NCBI RefSeq assembly: GCF_028640845.1
Contig: NC_080546.1
Coordinates: forward strand, 76,263,551 to 76,327,550
Origin: Ahaetulla prasina
Taxonomy: Eukaryota > Chordata > Lepidosauria > Squamata > Colubridae
Direction: 5' to 3'
Length of the DNA stretch: 64,000 bases
Numbering within the stretch: position 1 is the first letter of the stretch; each line of letters starts with the position of its first letter. This document shows positions 1 through 10,299 of the stretch, piece after piece. Below the pieces are notes generated by a model, which was not told the DNA's origin, did not search any database, and was given only the letters and a program-made list of their open reading frames with translations. The translations under genes were made by a program, and so were the position numbers.

Positions 1-123
1 ACAGAATCCTTGGTTGTGAGCTCTGTGCCTTATTTTTTTTTTATTTTTTTTGCTTTTTTTTTCTACCTCTGAAAGCCTCCGAAACAGCTTCAGAAAAAAA
101 GCCTCTGAAGTTCTGTTTGGGGC
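1..123 (-). mobile_element. Fragment of a TIR-type MITE (same family as 12770-13022)
   Basis: Positions 60-123 are close to the reverse complement of the interior of the MITE at about 12890-12950: the shared run reads GCCTCTGAAG, then TCTGTTTGGGGCTTCT. The terminal repeat of the family is not visible here. Before it lie poly-T runs (31-61). The pentanucleotide array starts immediately after this fragment. Family name not known to me. Confidence 0.45.
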
Positions 124-2310
124 TTCTATTCTATTCTATTCTATTCTATTCTATTCTATTCTATTCTATTCTATTCTATTCTATTCTATTCTATTCTATT
201 CTATTCTATTCTATTCTATTCTATTCTATTCTATTCTATTCTATTCTATTCTATTCTATTCTATTCTATTCTATTCTATTCTATTCTATTCTATTCTATT
301 CTATTCTATTCTATTCTATTCTATTCTATTCTATTCTATTCTATTCTATTCTATTCTATTCTATTCTATTCTATTCTATTCTATTCTATTCTATTCTATT
401 CTATTCTATTCTATTCTATTCTATTCTATTCTATTCTATTCTATTCTATTCTATTCTATTCTATTCTATTCTATTCTATTCTATTCTATTCTATTCTATT
501 CTATTCTATTCTATTCTATTCTATTCTATTCTATTCTATTCTATTCTATTCTATTCTATTCTATTCTATTCTATTCTATTCTATTCTATTCTATTCTATT
601 CTATTCTATTCTATTCTATTCTATTCTATTCTATTCTATTCTATTCTATTCTATTCTATTCTATTCTATTCTATTCTATTCTATTCTATTCTATTCTATT
701 CTATTCTATTCTATTCTATTCTATTCTATTCTATTCTATTCTATTCTATTCTATTCTATTCTATTCTATTCTATTCTATTCTATTCTATTCTATTCTATT
801 CTATTCTATTCTATTCTATTCTATTCTATTCTATTCTATTCTATTCTATTCTATTCTATTCTATTCTATTCTATTCTATTCTATTCTATTCTATTCTATT
901 CTATTCTATTCTATTCTATTCTATTCTATTCTATTCTATTCTATTCTATTCTATTCTATTCTATTCTATTCTATTCTATTCTATTCTATTCTATTCTATT
1001 CTATTCTATTCTATTCTATTCTATTCTATTCTATTCTATTCTATTCTATTCTATTCTATTCTATTCTATTCTATTCTATTCTATTCTATTCTATTCTATT
1101 CTATTCTATTCTATTCTATTCTATTCTATTCTATTCTATTCTATTCTATTCTATTCTATTCTATTCTATTCTATTCTATTCTATTCTATTCTATTCTATT
1201 CTATTCTATTCTATTCTATTCTATTCTATTCTATTCTATTCTATTCTATTCTATTCTATTCTATTCTATTCTATTCTATTCTATTCTATTCTATTCTATT
1301 CTATTCTATTCTATTCTATTCTATTCTATTCTATTCTATTCTATTCTATTCTATTCTATTCTATTCTATTCTATTCTATTCTATTCTATTCTATTCTATT
1401 CTATTCTATTCTATTCTATTCTATTCTATTCTATTCTATTCTATTCTATTCTATTCTATTCTATTCTATTCTATTCTATTCTATTCTATTCTATTCTATT
1501 CTATTCTATTCTATTCTATTCTATTCTATTCTATTCTATTCTATTCTATTCTATTCTATTCTATTCTATTCTATTCTATTCTATTCTATTCTATTCTATT
1601 CTATTCTATTCTATTCTATTCTATTCTATTCTATTCTATTCTATTCTATTCTATTCTATTCTATTCTATTCTATTCTATTCTATTCTATTCTATTCTATT
1701 CTATTCTATTCTATTCTATTCTATTCTATTCTATTCTATTCTATTCTATTCTATTCTATTCTATTCTATTCTATTCTATTCTATTCTATTCTATTCTATT
1801 CTATTCTATTCTATTCTATTCTATTCTATTCTATTCTATTCTATTCTATTCTATTCTATTCTATTCTATTCTATTCTATTCTATTCTATTCTATTCTATT
1901 CTATTCTATTCTATTCTATTCTATTCTATTCTATTCTATTCTATTCTATTCTATTCTATTCTATTCTATTCTATTCTATTCTATTCTATTCTATTCTATT
2001 CTATTCTATTCTATTCTATTCTATTCTATTCTATTCTATTCTATTCTATTCTATTCTATTCTATTCTATTCTATTCTATTCTATTCTATTCTATTCTATT
2101 CTATTCTATTCTATTCTATTCTATTCTATTCTATTCTATTCTATTCTATTCTATTCTATTCTATTCTATTCTATTCTATTCTATTCTATTCTATTCTATT
2201 CTATTCTATTCTATTCTATTCTATTCTATTCTATTCTATTCTATTCTATTCTATTCTATTCTATTCTATTCTATTCTATTCTATTCTATTCTATTCTATT
2301 CTATTCTATT
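124..2310. repeat. Perfect (ATTCT)n pentanucleotide array, about 437 copies
   Basis: Every base from 124 to 2310 (2187 bp) follows the ATTCT/TTCTA period; I see no substitution or indel. On the plus strand no frame contains a stop, which gives spurious open frames of repeating ILFYS; the minus strand has TAG in each period. The motif is the tail repeat of the Snake1 (CR1-L3) LINEs found elsewhere in this window, but no LINE 3' end touches either edge here, so the array is either an orphaned LINE tail or an independent expansion. It is not a gene. Confidence 0.97.
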
Positions 2311-3540
2311 AAGTAAGCTATCAACGAAAAATAAAATCCCGTTGCAATTCAATATTATATTACTATTGTTCATCAAATAAAAACATCAACATTTCATTCA
2401 TAGGAAACCATTCTAGTTACAGATAATGACTCTTAGGATGTTAAATTAAACAAATAAATGCATATTTCAGACTTTTTGATTTAATCCTATGCTGTTTATA
2501 TAAATTCCAGAAAACCTATGTACCTTAGTAAAATTAAAAGCGCATCCATCCATCCTTCCATCCATCCATCCACTTTCTAAGGTCACTCTTGACGGTTTAC
2601 AAGATGGTAAAAACAAATAACTCTCATGTTATATATGAAAATTATATAAGAAAAATTAAAACTTTCACTCAATTCATTATCTTCTTATACAGATGTTTAT
2701 TTTGATATGATATAAACTGCAACAAAGTGCATAAAAGCATAAATCTAAGGCAGATGCTGCTTTTATATCCCTACGTATTTTTCAATATTAATATAAATAT
2801 ATTTTTGAATTTATTTAAGATCAGCATATATTCCTGAAATTATACAACTTTTAATGAAAAGAGATCCCCCAAAATTGACAGCATTTTCCAATTCATCAAA
2901 ACCTAATGTGGGTTTGATTGTAATACAGAAGCGTGCAAATGTTTTGATTAAGCATTAATGTTGATTAGGCATTACTCATTCATTCTGTCTCTCTCTCTCT
3001 TTCTCTTTCATTGTTTTTTTTTAAAAAAAAGGAAACAATTGTCCTTGTCCAAGTGACACTGCAACAAACATTATGACAAATAATTGCACTTACTGTCTCT
3101 CATATTCATATGAATCATTTCAGCTATACATGTCTAAAATAATATAATACAATATAACTATATATATATTATAATATAATATATATAATATAACATATAA
3201 ATGTCTAGTTCATTTCAGCTATAGATGTTTAATTGGTTGAACTGGCTCCTAATTAATAATAAACTGGCTCAAATATTATCATAAAAAATGACAAAAATAT
3301 AAGATACTCAATTTGGTATTAAGTTAGTTTTAATTAGGGACATGTCAAAATATTGTCCATGGGGGGAAAGTGAGAATTGAAGTAGATGGTCTGTGGAGCC
3401 ATACAACTCAAATGTGTTTCATGAGTTGTCTATCCATGCAGCCGTAGTGCTATTCTTTATTGCCCAACAGAATAGAATAGAGAGCATTTCACTGAGGCAG
3501 CCTTCGTCGGCGCCATCTTGAAGGGAATATTATTGATGCC
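2311..3540. other. AT-rich DNA without recognisable gene
   Basis: I recognise no coding region or transposon. It holds short simple repeats only: a (CATC)n-like run near 2548-2573, a CT-rich tract at 2985-3008 and an AT-dinucleotide-rich stretch at 3138-3200. Confidence 0.6.
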
Positions 3541-3552
3541 TTCCTGTTTGGC

Positions 3553-4150
3553 TTCAATAGAATAGAATAGAATAGAATAGAATTTTATTGGCCAAGTGTG
3601 ATTGGACACACAAGGAATTTGTCTTGATGCAGATGCTCTCAGTGTACATAAAAGAAAAGATACGTTCATCAAGGTACAACATTTACAACACAATTGATGG
3701 TCAATATATCAATATAAATCATAAGGATTGCCAGCAACAAGTTATAGTCATACAGCCATAGGTGGAAAGAGATTGTTGGTGTGAACTATGAAACGATTAA
3801 TAGTAGTGCAGATTCAGTAAATAGTCTGACGGTGTTGAGGGAATTATTTGTTTAGCAGAGTGATGGCCTTTGGGGAAAAACTGTTCTTGTGTCTAGTTGT
3901 TCTGGTGTGCAATGCTCTATAGCGTCCTTTTGAGGGTAGGAGTTGAAACAGTTTATGTCCAGGATGCGAGGGATCTGCAAATATTTTCACGGCCCTCTTC
4001 TTGGTTCGTGCAGTATACAGGTCCTCAATGGAAGGCAGGTTGGTAGCAATTATTTTTTCTGCAGTTCTAATTATCCTCTGAAGTCTGTGTTTTTCTTGTT
4101 GGGTTGCAGAACCGAACCAGACAGTTATAGAGGTGCAACTGTACCATAGA
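3553..4150 (-). mobile_element. Snake1-type (CR1-L3) LINE 3' end with short AATAG tail
   Basis: A 5'-truncated LINE in minus orientation. Its 3' tail is the AATAG run at about 3556-3583, followed inward by the conserved 3'UTR block (ATTGGCCAAGTGTGATTGGA) and, at 4050-4145, the end of the reverse-transcriptase coding region that also occurs at 33690-33770. The same 3' block recurs at 16405, 18385, 20650, 35524 and 53650. Frame interruptions show it is not functional. Confidence 0.8.
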
Positions 4151-4440
4151 TTCTAGAAGTAGCGTGTCAGAAATTACAAAAGCTTTGAAGGAAATCAAGT
4201 TACTTGTTGACTCTATCTCTTATTTTGAATGGAGATGATTTGCTACTTTTGATCAATAGGTCTTCTCACTCTTAAAAAGTGTGTGGTGTCCAGTTTTACA
4301 GATATCAGTCTGCAATGTTAGCATCTGTGTTTTGATTAATGCAACTGCTTTCATACAAAATTTTCATGCTGACTTAAGGATTCCTTTGGAGCAAATTATC
4401 TAACTGATATCTAAATTATCAAACACCAGTATGTCTATTA
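4151..4440. other. Unassigned AT-rich sequence between LINE fragments
   Basis: No recognised feature. It may continue the LINE to its left (4151-4200 has diverged from other copies). Confidence 0.4.
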
Positions 4441-4826
4441 GAACATAGAATAATAGAGTTGGAAGGGCCTTCCGTGGTCTTCTAGTCCACTCCCCTGCTT
4501 AGCAGAAGACCCTATACCATTTCAGACAAATAGTTATCCAGTCTCTTTTTGAAAGCCTCCAGTGATCGAGCACCCACAATTTCTTGAAGGCATTGTTTGA
4601 TTGTTCTCACCATTAGGAAAATTCTCCTTAGTTCTAGGTTGCTTCTCTTCTTGGCTAGTTTCCAAGTTTCTCATCTAGCCTTCTGGTACTTTGGAAAATA
4701 ATGCGACCTTCTCATCTTTGTAGGAGCCCCTCAAATATTGGAACAGTGATATCATATCCCCACCCAAAGTCCTTCTTTTCATTAGAGCAGACATACTTAA
4801 TTCCAGTAACTGTTCTTTATTTTTTA
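4441..4826 (-). mobile_element. CR1 LINE 3' fragment
   Basis: Minus-strand match to the terminal part of CR1 ORF2 and 3'UTR, the same segment as 51883-52345 and 30898-31205/32922-33066: the blocks AGAGTTGGAAGGGCCTT, CCTTAGTTCTAGGTTGCTTC and GTCCTTCTTTTCATTAGA occur in order. Several substitutions and small gaps show an old copy. Confidence 0.8.
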
Positions 4827-4834
4827 TATATATA

Positions 4835-5105
4835 TATATATTTTCTGAGGTTTTCGTGGGTGTTTGTATGTAGGTCTTTGGTTATTCGGGTTTTCTCCCA
4901 CGTAAAATTGGAAGTGTCTTGGCGACGTTTCAACAAAGTCTCATTTGTCATCTTCAGGCTGGTGTTTTGAGCTTCGTGCTTCTAGGAGCAATTTGACATT
5001 CATACCTTTAATTTTGAGTAACAGGTGGGCTGTTTCTTTCGAACAGGGGTTCTGGCTGGGGAATTCTGGGAGTTGAAGTCCGCCAGGCTTAAAGTTGCCA
5101 CTGTT
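4835..5105. repeat. Unclassified interspersed repeat plus hAT-MITE fragment
   Basis: 4835-4990 shares long blocks (for example TTATTCGGGTTTTCTCCCAC and CATCTTCAGGCTGGTG) with 44770-45240, in both orientations there; I cannot assign the family. 5045-5105 resembles part of the hAT-type MITE at 51039-51147 (GAAGTCCGCCAGGCTTAAAG). Confidence 0.5.
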
Positions 5106-6125
5106 TTATTTTTAGTTATTTAGTTATTTTGTCATAACAGTATATATAAGCATTAACATGAAATAACTATATAATATATAAGCATATATATGAGCATAAG
5201 TATGTAATAACTATATTAATTGGATATAATGAAAGGAAACAATAGGACAGGAACGATAGGCACGTTTTGTGCTCTTATGCACGCCCCTTATAGACCTCTT
5301 AGGAATGGGGTGCGGTCAATAGTAGAGAGTTTTTGGTTAAAGATTTTGGGATCTTTACTTTAGAAGACCTCTGCTTTAGAATAGTGTTCAACTTGATTGT
5401 TTTAATATTTTGGACATTGTGTCATCTATGTCATTGTGTCTTCTGGGTTCCTAGTTCAGAAAGGCAGGGGTTAGGGAAGGTCACTAGAAAGCTGAAACAG
5501 TTCCTTTCAAAATCTTCACTGAATCAGGAGAAATGGAACTGAAGGTGAGAGGGCAGTATCACCATTTCAATTTAACTTTCCATTTCAAAGGGCTTTTCAA
5601 ATGCAAAATAAGAAAGAGGAAAAAGCTAACATCGAAGTCACCAGTAATAAAAGCCAAGATAAAGAATAAAGTAATTGCTTTTCAGCAAAGCTTAAAGCAA
5701 AACAATAGCAGAGAAATACTACAGCTTAGAAAATTATTTGCCATTTCAGTGATTCATTTCAACTCTGTAATGGGTTTTATTTCTTTGCTTTTCCAATGAT
5801 ACATTCATTACATGGCCAATTTAGAGTAAAGTTAGCCACCCCATTCTGTATAAATCTATAGCGAAGTCGCTTTTCATCTCATCATGCTAACTCCATCAGC
5901 ATGATATCTGGCAAATGCAGAGGATATTAATGTGGCAGAACAATAAAAAACAGACAATACTTGTGTGCTATGTGTTATTGAGGAAAAAAAATTAGTTTAT
6001 TAACTAATAACAAGAGTTCCCTACATAATATATTTGGCTGGTGTCCGGTCTCCTTTGAGACACAATTGAAGGACCACAATTGATTAATCTGATCTAGGTT
6101 CAGATCAAGTGATTAAAGAAAGAAG
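5106..6125. other. AT-rich DNA without recognisable gene
   Basis: Short open frames at 5333-5542 and 5533-5799 show no recognisable motif, and their composition matches the surroundings. I see no repeat family in this stretch. Confidence 0.5.
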
Positions 6126-6133
6126 ACTTTAAT

Positions 6134-6534
6134 ATAAAGTGACCAGATTTCAGCGATGGCAAAGCGGGACACCACTGATGGGGGGGGGGCTGCGCATGCG
6201 CGCTGAGTCTTGCCACCTGCCTGAAGGAGGAGGAGCGGCTGCTGCTTCTCCGCTCTTCCTGGCAGGCTTGGCTCTCCTCTCGGTTCTTCCAGGCAGGCTC
6301 GGCTCTCCTCAGCTCTCCTTTCGGCTCTTCTCTTCCTCTCGGGTGAAGTCAAGCGGCGTCTCTCCTCCCTCTCGTGCCCCCTTCTCCGCCTCCTCCTCTT
6401 GCGTTGCCGCCTCCCATTTTCAGAATGGGAGTGAAACAAAAAAAAATCGGGACTTTTTGGAATTGCCGCGAGACGCGGGACAAATTATTAAAAAGTGGGA
6501 CTGTCCCGCCAAAAGCGGGACATCTGGTCACTAT
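6134..6534. mobile_element. hAT-like nonautonomous DNA element (GTGACCAGAT termini)
   Basis: Terminal inverted repeats of the type ATAGTGACCAGAT...ATCTGGTCACTAT bound a GC-rich interior with long pyrimidine tracts. The flanks show an 8-bp direct repeat, ACTTTAAT, at 6126-6133 and 6535-6542, the target-duplication length of hAT elements. No transposase frame; open frames across the interior are fortuitous. Confidence 0.7.
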
Positions 6535-6569
6535 ACTTTAATAGGCCTGTCTGATGAATGCTGAAAGAA

Positions 6570-6612
6570 GGTGTATGTATGTATGTATGTATGTATGTAT
6601 ATATGTATATAT
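6570..6612. repeat. (GTAT)n microsatellite
   Basis: About ten GTAT/ATGT units, the last ones degenerate to ATAT. Confidence 0.9.
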
Positions 6613-6722
6613 GTCAACTCTGAATCAAACCTGGCTGAAGCCATCTTTGCTGGTTAATAGTTGCTTCGCCATAAATTGAACTCCTCTATCTGAGATGATA
6701 CGTTGAGGTACCTCATGGACAC
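6613..6722 (-). pseudogene. Older Gypsy integrase remnant, distal part
   Basis: Read on the minus strand, this piece continues the integrase frame found at 11599-11780 and contains the second catalytic-aspartate region as IISDRG. The two halves are separated by the young Gypsy element at 6728-11598. The residue pattern around the motif (VPQ before, VQF after) resembles Ty3/Gypsy integrases of the chromovirus type. It ends without a further recognisable domain near 6613. Confidence 0.6.
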
Positions 6723-6727
6723 GATAG

Positions 6728-7011
6728 TATTAAATATTAAGAGGACTTACAGACCGCCAGTTCAAACAGACCTCTCCTTTATTCACGAACAACAGGAAGG
6801 GAAAAATACACGGCTCTAACGGAGCTATAATACACAGAACTGAACTGAATAACCGCTGACAGACTTCAGCACCCTGGCTAGCTAGCTGTCAAAACGCCAG
6901 CCAATAGGAACTCCCTCGGTTTCCCGCTCTTTCGGTTGCCGGCGCTTCAAACACTCTGATTGGTCGTGAGTCATCCTGGCTGCAACCGGTCGTAGGTGCG
7001 AGGACACAACA
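6728..7011 (-). repeat. 3' LTR of the young Gypsy element
   Basis: 284 bp, the same as 11315-11598 by eye. On the minus strand it begins TGTTGTGTCC and ends TTTAATA, so the usual terminal CA is absent. It contains inverted CCAAT boxes, a TATTATAG stretch and an AATAAA polyadenylation signal shortly before the end. Confidence 0.95.
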
Positions 7012-7024
7012 CCCCTCACCCCTC
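7012..7024 (-). other. Polypurine tract of the young Gypsy element
   Basis: On the minus strand GAGGGGTGAGGGG directly abuts the 3' LTR, the position and composition expected of the plus-strand primer for reverse transcription. Confidence 0.85.
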
Positions 7025-7068
7025 GGATCGCGCAGTCATAGTCAGCTAAGTAAGCTGGCTGACGACGG

Positions 7069-10000
7069 CTACGATTGGAACGTCTGAGTACAACCTGCGG
7101 CGGAGGAGAGGAAGGCACTTGACTGTCCTTGTCTTGAACGGACGTCTCCGCCAATGGACAGCGCCCATTTGCAGCCGGCCGGAAGTATCGTCAGGTAGGA
7201 CTTCCGATATTGTGTCTTTCTGGATTGCTGGGAGCTCCGGTGAAGTGCTTTGAGATGCATATTCTGCTTGTGGTGCCAAATTGGGCGCCGGGTCATCACT
7301 ATTGGCTGGGATACCCTGGGAACAAAAGGGTCAGTTGCGAGGTCTGCAGGTGTCTGTCTCAGAAACTCTGTCGGCCGGGGAAAACCGTCTTGTTGAGGCC
7401 TCACTGTTGATTGGTTTTCCCCATCGGTGGCCAGGCGACGCCTTAGTTGATTAATGTGGCGTCTCCAGATGCGGCCGTCTGCCAGTTGGACCCTATAAGA
7501 ATACGGCCCAGATAAGTGAACCACGTTCCCAGGTATCCACTTCTCCGTTCCCCCAAAACACTGTGCATATACTGGATCCCCCAGGGTAAACTGCCTAGTC
7601 TGGCCCCCCAGTCCTGGAACCCGTTCAGGCGTATAAGAGGGGTGTAGCCTATCCAGTATGGTTCTAAGACGGCGGCCCATCAGTAATTCTGCGGGAGTCT
7701 GGTTTGTCAGTTGGCATGGGGTAGTGTGTTGGGCCAGCAAATACTGATTGACTTTCTGCTGCCAATCAGAAGTGCCCAATCGTCCCAACGCTTCCTTTGC
7801 TGACCGTACGGCTCGTTCTGCAAGGCCGTTTCCAGCCGGGTGGAACGGCGCCACGGGAGCATGTCTGATGCCCAAACTCGCTAAATACACTTGAAATGCT
7901 GCCGCAGAAAATTGGGGCCCATTATCCGTTACCATAACATCTGGCAGCCCATGGGTAGTGAACAGTTTGTCTAATATTCTAATAACGGACTCAGCCGTGG
8001 TGGAGGTCATTAGGAACAACTCCACCCACTTAGAGTAAGCATCCACTATAATGATAAACGTCCGTCCTTGGAAGGGGCCAGCGAGATCTACGTGGATCCT
8101 TGCCCATGGCCCTCTGGGTGTCTCCCAGTCTTGGACCGGTGCCCCAGGGGGCGCCGCCCGGGACAACTGACAAGTGTGACATCGACCTACCCATGTCTCT
8201 ATTTCCTGGTCTAATTTTGGCCACCACACGTAGCTTCGTCCCAGGGCCTTCATGCGTCCTATCCCCGGGTGAGCTGCATGTAGGCACGTTAGTATTTGTG
8301 GCCTTAGGGACACTGGAACTACGACCCGGCTACCCCATAATAAACAACCGGCTTGGGTAGACAGCTCGTTCCGCCTGCGACTGTATGGTAGGTATTCTGG
8401 TTGCACCTCTCGATCCGGCCAACCCCTGCGAACCCAATCCAAGACTTGCGCCACCACGGAGTCCTTCCTCGACTCCCTGCAGATATCTCGTGCAGAGAGC
8501 GGGCAGCCGGACTCTTCTATCAGGAGAACGGGCCAGGACGGGGCCGGGTCAGAAATTGAGATGGGCAAGGGACAACGACTCAGTGCGTCAGCATGGCTAA
8601 TATCCCTTCCTGGTCTATGTAATAGCCGATACGAATAGGCTGCCAGGAACTCAATCCAGCGTGACATTCGGGGGGACAAAATTTGGGGAGATGGCCTGTC
8701 ACCGGCCAGCAACCCCAAAAGGGGCTTATGGTCTGTGATCAGCAAAAAAAAACGACCATACAGGTAATCATGGAAACGCTTGATACCCGCTACTATTGCA
8801 AGCGCCTCTCTATCCAGCTGACTGTAGTTGCGTTCAGCTGAGGAAAGGGTGCGTGAGTAAAATGCCAAAGGAGCTTCTCTTCCGTTTGGAAGAATATGAC
8901 TAAGGACAGCCCCAACGCCGCAGGGCGAGGCGTCACAGGTTAACGACAAAGGTAGGCGCTCATCGTATTGTACTAACACGGCGGATGAAGTGAGGAGCTG
9001 TTTGACAGCAGCAAAAGATGCTGCTGCATTCCGGTCCCAGACCCAAGGTGCCTCAGCGTCTAACAGGCGGTGGAGTGGCTCTGCGATGGTGGCCTTATGG
9101 GGCAAAAATATCGCGTAGAAATTTAGAAGCCCCAAGAATGATTGGAGTTCTGCCTTATTAGATGGCGTAGGGGCATTCTGGATTGCTGCTATTTTGGTGG
9201 CCGTGGGGTGGATGCCCTGAGCATCCACTAAAAACCCCAGGAATTCTACTTGGGGTACTCCTATTTTGCACTTGCCCTTTTTTAGTTTTAATCCGGCTCT
9301 TCGGAAACGGACTAATACTTCCCTTACTTTGGTGACCAATTCGGGCATGTCAATAGCCGAAATCAATACGTCATCAAAGTAAGGGACGACCCCTGGAATC
9401 CCCTGGAGCAAGCGTTCCATGAGACTCTGGAAGATTCCTGGGGCGACACTAACTCCGAATTGGAGTCGTGTGCATTTGAAAGCACCCCGGTGCGTGACGA
9501 TAGTCTGCGCTAATGCAGTCTCATCATCCACCGGAAGCTGTTGATACGCTTGGGCCATATCTAATTTGGCAAACACACGGCCCCGCCCCAGGGAGTGTAA
9601 GAGGTGTTGGACCACCGGCAGTGGATAAGGATTATGCTGAAGAGCTTTGTTGATCGTTCCCTTATAGTCCGCACAGATCCTCACGGATCCGTCGGGCTTA
9701 AGGGGAATTACGATAGGTGTTTCCCATTTTGAGTGGTCTATTGGAACCAATACCCCTTGCTCTATCAATTTATCCAGCTGTTCATCCACCTTGGGCCTCA
9801 AGGCCAAAGGAACTCGCCTCGGTTTGAGGCGAATGGGTGTAACCTGTGGGTCTAAACTTAGGGAAATAGGAGATCCTTTGTATTTACCCAGATGTTCGTC
9901 AAAAACATCAGCGAACTCTATAGCCAATTGGGAAGACCCCTCCCGGCTGGTGTAGTGGATCCCGGTAACATTCAGATCTAGGGCAGCAAACCAATCTAAC

Positions 10001-10299
10001 CCCAAAAGGCAGGGTAGGTCACTCTTAACAACAATAAGGGGCAGTCGGCCATCAAAGTTACGATATGATACCCTGAAGGTACCAACTCCCATCGTTGGAA
10101 TTGCCCCCCCTTGATAGTCACGTAAGATGACAGAGCAGGGTTGCAACCCGGTCTTGGAGACATTTGGCAAAATGCGTTTCAACGTGGTCCAGGAGATAAG
10201 CGAACGGGATGACCCTGTATCCACTTCCATGGTGCACGGTGCTCCCTCTAGACGAACGGAGATGTACAATTTATTAGCTGGACCTACGGAAAAGCGTAG
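7069..10299 (-). CDS. pol: Gypsy Pol polyprotein (protease-RT-RNase H-integrase)
   Basis: Numbering starts at the TTG codon at 10267-10269. Aspartic protease with DTGSS at residues 17-21; reverse transcriptase with LDMAQAY at about 236 and YFDD at 297-300; RNase H with TCDAS at about 444 and ITDHKP at about 511; integrase zinc finger with H664, H667, C697 and C700, then the catalytic triad D728, D782, E818 (35 residues between the last two). All catalytic residues are present. The frame has no ATG start: it is open from a TAA at 10300-10302 and lies in the -1 frame relative to gag, overlapping gag by about 15 nt, so expression by -1 frameshift is likely. The last part (after about residue 965) is unlike Gypsy tails. 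A typical tail motif (LRRSNRSRRQ) sits in another frame at about 7088-7058, suggesting an indel near the C-terminus. Confidence 0.93.
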   Translation of the reverse strand, partial: LRFSVGPANKLYISVRLEGAPCTMEVDTGSSRSLISWTTLKRILPNVSKTGLQPCSVILRDYQGGAIPTMGVGTFRVSYRNFDGRLPLIVVKSDLPCLLGLDWFAALDLNVTGIHYTSREGSSQLAIEFADVFDEHLGKYKGSPISLSLDPQVTPIRLKPRRVPLALRPKVDEQLDKLIEQGVLVPIDHSKWETPIVIPLKPDGSVRICADYKGTINKALQHNPYPLPVVQHLLHSLGRGRVFAKLDMAQAYQQLPVDDETALAQTIVTHRGAFKCTRLQFGVSVAPGIFQSLMERLLQGIPGVVPYFDDVLISAIDMPELVTKVREVLVRFRRAGLKLKKGKCKIGVPQVEFLGFLVDAQGIHPTATKIAAIQNAPTPSNKAELQSFLGLLNFYAIFLPHKATIAEPLHRLLDAEAPWVWDRNAAASFAAVKQLLTSSAVLVQYDERLPLSLTCDASPCGVGAVLSHILPNGREAPLAFYSRTLSSAERNYSQLDREALAIVAGIKRFHDYLYGRFFLLITDHKPLLGLLAGDRPSPQILSPRMSRWIEFLAAYSYRLLHRPGRDISHADALSRCPLPISISDPAPSWPVLLIEESGCPLSARDICRESRKDSVVAQVLDWVRRGWPDREVQPEYLPYSRRRNELSTQAGCLLWGSRVVVPVSLRPQILTCLHAAHPGIGRMKALGRSYVWWPKLDQEIETWVGRCHTCQLSRAAPPGAPVQDWETPRGPWARIHVDLAGPFQGRTFIIIVDAYSKWVELFLMTSTTAESVIRILDKLFTTHGLPDVMVTDNGPQFSAAAFQVYLASLGIRHAPVAPFHPAGNGLAERAVRSAKEALGRLGTSDWQQKVNQYLLAQHTTPCQLTNQTPAELLMGRRLRTILDRLHPSYTPERVPGLGGQTRQFTLGDPVYAQCFGGTEKWIPGNVVHLSGPYSYRVQLADGRIWRRHINQLRRRLATDGENQSTVRPQQDGFPRPTEFLRQTPADLATDPFVPRVSQPIVMTRRPIWHHKQNMHLKALHRSSQQSRKTQYRKSYLTILPAGCKWALSIGGDVRSRQGQSSAFLSSAAGCTQTFQS

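Noticed and set aside
50..2380. Open frames of 731 and 776 codons repeating ILFYS
   Set aside because: They come from the ATTCT array, whose period of five has no stop in any plus frame. No domain or codon-level conservation can be assessed; not a gene.
6113..6564. Open frames on both strands in a GC-rich segment, as if a CpG-island exon
   Set aside because: The segment is bounded by inverted repeats and an 8-bp target duplication, so it is a nonautonomous transposon.
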